DNA of 8,529 nucleotides from an uncultured Lachnospiraceae bacterium (GTDB taxonomy: Bacteria > Bacillota > Clostridia > Lachnospirales > Lachnospiraceae): contig UQAW01000113.1 in the NCBI GenBank assembly GCA_900539175.1, positions 1 through 8,529 of the forward strand, written 5' to 3'. The notes beneath the pieces are model-generated. The model ran no database searches. It saw only the letters and a program-made list of their open reading frames with translations, and had not been told where the DNA came from. The position numbers were made by a program, and so were the translations under genes. This document shows positions 6,660-8,529 of the stretch, piece by piece; position 1 is the first letter of the stretch; each line of letters opens with the position of its first letter.

Positions 6660-6870
6660 CTGCACCTCCCTTAAATTCCGATGTCTGAATGAATTTCTCG
6701 AATGCTTTTCTCTTGATAAATCTGCGATTACCCATCCACAATACAAATGGGCAGGCATATAGATTTGTTATTTCAATCAGTTTTTTCTCACTGATTCCTG
6801 TATAAAAAGACGCTTCTCTTATGGTTAATATAGGCTTATGCTCTAATGGCATTTCTTTTTTGCTTTGCAT
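6640..6870 (-). CDS. Tn916 Xis-like excisionase C
   Basis: 76-residue Xis-like protein. MPLEHKPILTIREASFYTGI (residues 7-26) is the HTH region, and CPFVLWMGNRRFIKRKAFEKF (40-60) is the beta-wing and basic helix. The wing is strikingly close to that of paralogue D (CPFVIWIGSRRVIKRKSFEEY), so C and D look like the most recent duplicates. A short acidic tail, GADDEQIE, is peculiar to this copy and overlaps gene B. AGGAGG lies 5 bases before the ATG at 6868-6870. It is preceded by a 91-bp gap holding a strong hairpin, so its supply may be set separately from D. Confidence 0.85.
   Translation of the reverse strand: MQSKKEMPLEHKPILTIREASFYTGISEKKLIEITNLYACPFVLWMGNRRFIKRKAFEKFIQTSEFKGGADDEQIE
6663..6669 (-). 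promoter_or_regulatory. Ribosome binding site deciding the start of Xis-like B
   Basis: GGAGGTG on the - strand, inside the 3' end of gene C. It places initiation at one of two adjacent ATGs, 6657-6659 (5 bases after GGAGG) or 6654-6656 (8 bases). This trims the open frame, which would otherwise begin at 6758. Confidence 0.75.
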
Positions 6871-6910
6871 TTCGTCCTCCTTGTGTTGATGGCATCAGTA
6901 TATTCATTTT

Positions 6911-6949
6911 TCTGCGATAAGCCCATTATGCAATCGGACTCATCGCAGA
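6911..6949 (-). ncRNA. 14-bp RNA hairpin between Xis-like genes D and C
   Basis: On the - strand, the sense strand of the operon, TCTGCGAT pairs with ATCGCAGA. The stem then continues through G-U, A-U, G-C, U-G, C-G and C-G (AGTCC against GGGCT), giving 14 unbroken pairs around an 11-base loop (plus 6925-6935). The two wobble pairs work only in - strand RNA; on the + strand they would be C/A mismatches. This suggests the structure acts in the operon transcript. The bases after it are A-rich, not a T-run, so it is not a standard terminator. It could be an RNase processing or stability element, or a protein-binding RNA site. Confidence 0.6.
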
Positions 6950-6961
6950 TTTGACTTTTTA

Positions 6962-7183
6962 CTATATTGAATACTGCCTTTCGAGGTATTCCTCAAAGGA
7001 TTTTCTCTTGATTACCCTGCGACTTCCTATCCATATCACAAAAGGACAGTCCTCCGATTCTGACATCTCATATATCTTATTGGCACTTATCCCTGTGTAA
7101 ATTGAAGTTTCCGTTACCGATAAAACAGGTTTTAACCAAAGCGGGATGTCATAACTTACAATTTCATATCTTTTCTTAGACAT
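6962..7183 (-). CDS. Tn916 Xis-like excisionase D (first of four)
   Basis: 73-residue Xis-like protein. IPLWLKPVLSVTETSIYTGI (residues 13-32) is the HTH region. The wing is CPFVIWIGSRRVIKR, followed by SFEEYLERQ (46-70). It begins inside the end of the PemK-like gene with an 8-base overlap (ATG at 7181-7183, stop of the upstream gene at 7176-7178). There is a modest GGGG ribosome binding site a few bases upstream, an arrangement that ties its translation to the toxin-like gene. Like Tn916 Xis it is small, basic and acts on DNA. Whether it serves excision, transcription control, or both is unknown. Confidence 0.85.
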   Translation of the reverse strand: MSKKRYEIVSYDIPLWLKPVLSVTETSIYTGISANKIYEMSESEDCPFVIWIGSRRVIKRKSFEEYLERQYSI

Positions 7184-7736
7184 TCTGACACCCCTTTTCT
7201 CTTGCGTTGCACTGTCTTTCGGTAATCACATAATCCCAACCGGTTTGATTGCATTTATCACAATGGTCTTTGACCTTAGCAAACGGGTCAAGGCGACGCA
7301 CGATATAATCGGGATTGTGAATATAATCTTTCAGGCACTTTTGGCAAAGGCAACGGATATTTTCTTTCTTTTCTTCCTTATAAATCCAAAGTCCGAAAGT
7401 CTTTTTAAGCGTTATATTTATCCGCCTTAAAAGCTGCTCATCTTCAATCGTTCCGATGTAATCTTTGAGTTCATCTTTGTTTACTGTCTGAAGTTGCTCC
7501 AGTAGAACCATTGACGGCTTCTTGAGTCCAAACTCCTGACCGAGCAGGATATGTGACGGCAGGTATCTTTTCTTGATAACGCCTGTTACAGCAGCCACAA
7601 TAATTGTTGGTGCGTTTCTGTTATAATCATCTGCCTGAATTACAAGTACCGGTCGTGTTCCGCTTTGTACCGAACCTGTTCGTGTTCCGAAGTCGTAGTA
7701 GAATAAATCCCCACGGCAAATTGTTTTTTCTTTCAT
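7176..7736 (-). CDS. PemK/MazF-family protein with C-terminal zinc-ribbon-like tail
   Basis: 186-residue protein. Residues 1-118 are a PemK/MazF endoribonuclease-type fold: RGDLFYYDF at 8-16, GSVQSGTRPVLVIQ at 21-34, IIVAAVTGVIKKRYLPSHILL at 45-65, and MVLLEQLQTVNK at 76-87. The catalytic Arg (TRP, Arg28) is present. The Thr of the LPTH motif is Ser (LPSH), and the usual EQxRT Arg is Gln (EQLQT). Residues 126-175 add a cysteine domain with CQKC (131-134) and CDKC (159-162), probably binding zinc. MazF itself is about 115 residues, so this is a fused form, of a type I recall from Firmicute conjugative elements. No antitoxin-like gene adjoins it. GAGGT lies 7 bases before the ATG. It may cleave RNA, or have been reused as a regulator. 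Confidence 0.88.
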   Translation of the reverse strand: MKEKTICRGDLFYYDFGTRTGSVQSGTRPVLVIQADDYNRNAPTIIVAAVTGVIKKRYLPSHILLGQEFGLKKPSMVLLEQLQTVNKDELKDYIGTIEDEQLLRRINITLKKTFGLWIYKEEKKENIRCLCQKCLKDYIHNPDYIVRRLDPFAKVKDHCDKCNQTGWDYVITERQCNAREKGCQNV

Positions 7737-7771
7737 ATGTAAAACCTCACATTTCTAAATATTTTGAAGTG

Positions 7772-7790
7772 TCATTCGTATCCGGAATGA
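7772..7790. promoter_or_regulatory. TCATTC/GAATGA dyad upstream of the PemK-like gene
   Basis: TCATTC (7772-7777) and GAATGA (7785-7790) form a perfect 6-bp inverted repeat with a 7-base spacer, 36 to 54 bases before the ATG of the PemK-like gene. Spacing and position suit an operator, and PemK/MazF-type genes are usually autoregulated. No clear -35/-10 pair was found beside it, so this is a weak call. Confidence 0.3.
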
Positions 7791-7792
7791 AA

Positions 7793-7841
7793 TAACCCCT
7801 TCACTCATTGCACAAAAGGGTTAATTTTGGACACCCAAAAT
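7793..7841 (-). terminator. Tandem stem-loops after the regulator gene, possible weak terminator
   Basis: Two hairpins adjoin directly after the regulator stop codon. The first is ATTTTGG-GTGT-CCAAAAT (7824-7841, 7 bp, 4-base loop). The second pairs TAACCCTTT with AAGGGGTTA (7793-7823, 9 bp with one G-U, 13-base loop). The second is followed on the - strand by TTTCATT, only a weak T-run. They may partly end transcription or shape the mRNA between the regulator and the PemK-like gene, so read-through is likely. Confidence 0.4.
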
Positions 7842-8428
7842 CAGAGGTTCTTATAAATTTTCTTAAAACTTTTCTTTGCCGCTTCAATAGACTTGCTGAC
7901 AGAACTGTGATAAGTTCCTTCTTCTGCTGCTATTTCACGACAACTTTTACCCTCAATGACAAACTTATACAATCTTCGTTCCTGAGCTGGTTTCATCATT
8001 GAAAGCACTATTCTAACTTTCTCAATTTCACGCAGACGCTGTAATTCTTTCCTCTCCGCAATTTCTTCTGCTTCTCTGAGTTCAAATGGGTCAACAAAAT
8101 CTAAGAATACTTCATTATGGAATTGCTCAAATAAATCATCTTCATAACAAAAAGCATCTAAATGTCTTGCATCTCGCATTTCACATCTATGAGTTTCTCT
8201 GTTATCGTCAATAATCACTTTTCCCTGTGCCATAGACAGCAGGACAAATGGAGTGTATCTGCTGATAATATCCGGATATTTATCCCACAGTTCTTCTTCG
8301 GTAAGTTCAGTAATAACTGCCCATTTCTCTGTGCCGGTATATCCGTCATATTCATATTTGAGGTTCATAAGTTTACAATCTCTTGCAAAAAGTTCTTCCT
8401 GATTATTTAATTTATTGTTCTTTGTCAT
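7841..8428 (-). CDS. Sigma-70 region 4-like transcription regulator
   Basis: 195-residue protein with a C-terminal helix-turn-helix of sigma-70 region 4 type at about 143-190: MKPAQERRLYKFVIEGKSCR, EIAAEEGTYHSSVSKSIEAA, then basic KKSFKKIY. It lacks a visible region 2 (-10 recognition) and has instead an acidic N-terminal part (EEELWDKYPDIIS, DDLFEQF) and a charged, coiled-coil-like stretch at about 115-140. It therefore resembles the sigma-like regulators of Tn916-type and related elements more than a full sigma factor. It is first in the visible gene string, ahead of the PemK-like, Xis and int genes, which suggests a control role, though its targets are unknown. The start at 8426-8428 is set by AAGGAG 9 bases upstream. 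That ribosome binding site lies inside a long stem-loop. Confidence 0.85.
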   Translation of the reverse strand: MTKNNKLNNQEELFARDCKLMNLKYEYDGYTGTEKWAVITELTEEELWDKYPDIISRYTPFVLLSMAQGKVIIDDNRETHRCEMRDARHLDAFCYEDDLFEQFHNEVFLDFVDPFELREAEEIAERKELQRLREIEKVRIVLSMMKPAQERRLYKFVIEGKSCREIAAEEGTYHSSVSKSIEAAKKSFKKIYKNL

Positions 8429-8430
8429 TT

Positions 8431-8492
8431 CCGTAATCTCCTTGAATTTGAATTTTTGAATTGGTTTGAAATCAAAAATTCGGAGATTACGG
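8431..8492 (-). promoter_or_regulatory. Leader stem-loop hiding the regulator's ribosome binding site
   Basis: On the - strand the leader reads CCGTAATCTCC, GAATTTTTGA, a 12-base loop, TCAAAAATTC, an 8-base bulge (AAATTCAA), then GGAGATTACGG, two bases, and the ATG. The outer arms (8482-8492 with 8431-8441) pair perfectly over 11 bp. The inner arms (8472-8481 with 8450-8459) pair perfectly over 10 bp. The GGAG of the ribosome binding site is fully inside the outer stem. A second fold is possible in which GAATTT pairs with AAATTC of the bulge, leaving only two bulged bases. This is the layout of an RNA switch or thermometer, but a DNA operator dyad is an alternative. Confidence 0.6.
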
Positions 8493-8505
8493 GTACTCAG
8501 CTATC

Positions 8506-8525
8506 TGGCACTGCCATGCGTTATA
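8506..8525 (-). promoter_or_regulatory. Possible -10 box and TGGCA dyad upstream of the regulator
   Basis: TATAAC on the - strand (8520-8525) could be a -10 box. Its -35 would fall beyond the window edge, so it cannot be judged. Just downstream, TGGCA-C-TGCCA (8506-8516) is a perfect odd palindrome placed where an operator would be. A transcript starting here would contain the whole leader stem-loop. Confidence 0.25.
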
Positions 8526-8529
8526 AAAC

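Noticed and set aside
6367..6762. 131-codon + strand open frame across the Xis-like genes
   Set aside because: It is antisense to two well-supported genes with ribosome binding sites, and its product has no family features.
1..8529. CRISPR arrays, tRNA or rRNA genes
   Set aside because: No regularly spaced repeats of CRISPR size, no cloverleaf with conserved T-arm bases and no rRNA-like conserved stretches were seen on either strand.

Overview
The window looks like an integrative mobile element docked next to a graveyard of older mobile elements, in a low-GC Firmicute. I would guess a gut Clostridia/Lachnospiraceae-type genome. The basis is AT-rich DNA, strong AGGAGG-type ribosome binding sites, a Tn916/Tn1549-like integration module and transposase relics of types common in that group. 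The taxonomic call is inference from recalled families, since no search was possible.

Left part (about 1-4360): almost everything is decayed, mostly read on the + strand. There are two IS3-family remnants (orfA plus orfB pieces at 136-760; orfB at about 880-1471), a third IS3 orfB remnant on the - strand (2273-2683), a Mu/IS481-like DDE recombinase remnant (2759-3566) fused by deletion to the tail of its partner AAA ATPase (3567-3854), and the tail of a tyrosine recombinase (4034-4357). Several have lost their catalytic middle by internal deletion and carry in-frame stops and frameshifts. The one intact gene here is a small serine recombinase (1560-2153, - strand). It sits between two oppositely oriented IS3 relics and has its own ribosome binding site and a possible promoter.

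Middle (4358-4912): no gene. It holds several inverted repeats and a cluster of GGTGTAAA repeats that look like arm-type binding sites for the neighbouring integrase. The element boundary probably lies here.

Right part (4913-8529): an intact module read on the - strand. In transcription order: a sigma-70 region 4-like regulator (8428-7841), a PemK/MazF-type protein with a C-terminal four-cysteine zinc-ribbon-like tail (7736-7176), four tandem Tn916-Xis-like small DNA-binding proteins (D 7183-6962, C 6870-6640, B 6659-6423, A 6408-6157), and a Tn916-type tyrosine integrase (6145-4913). Genes overlap or are packed within about 15 bp, except for a 91-bp gap between D and C that holds a 14-bp RNA hairpin. 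The regulator's ribosome binding site lies inside a long, nearly perfect stem-loop, so its translation may be gated. A reasonable reading is a control-excision-integration cassette: the regulator sets expression, the Xis-like proteins steer the integrase on its arm sites, and the PemK-like protein affects maintenance or RNA. Only the integrase/Xis pairing is well grounded in known families.

The most interesting unexplained items are the sequestered ribosome binding site (8431-8492), the strand-biased hairpin (6911-6949) and the four-fold Xis paralogy.
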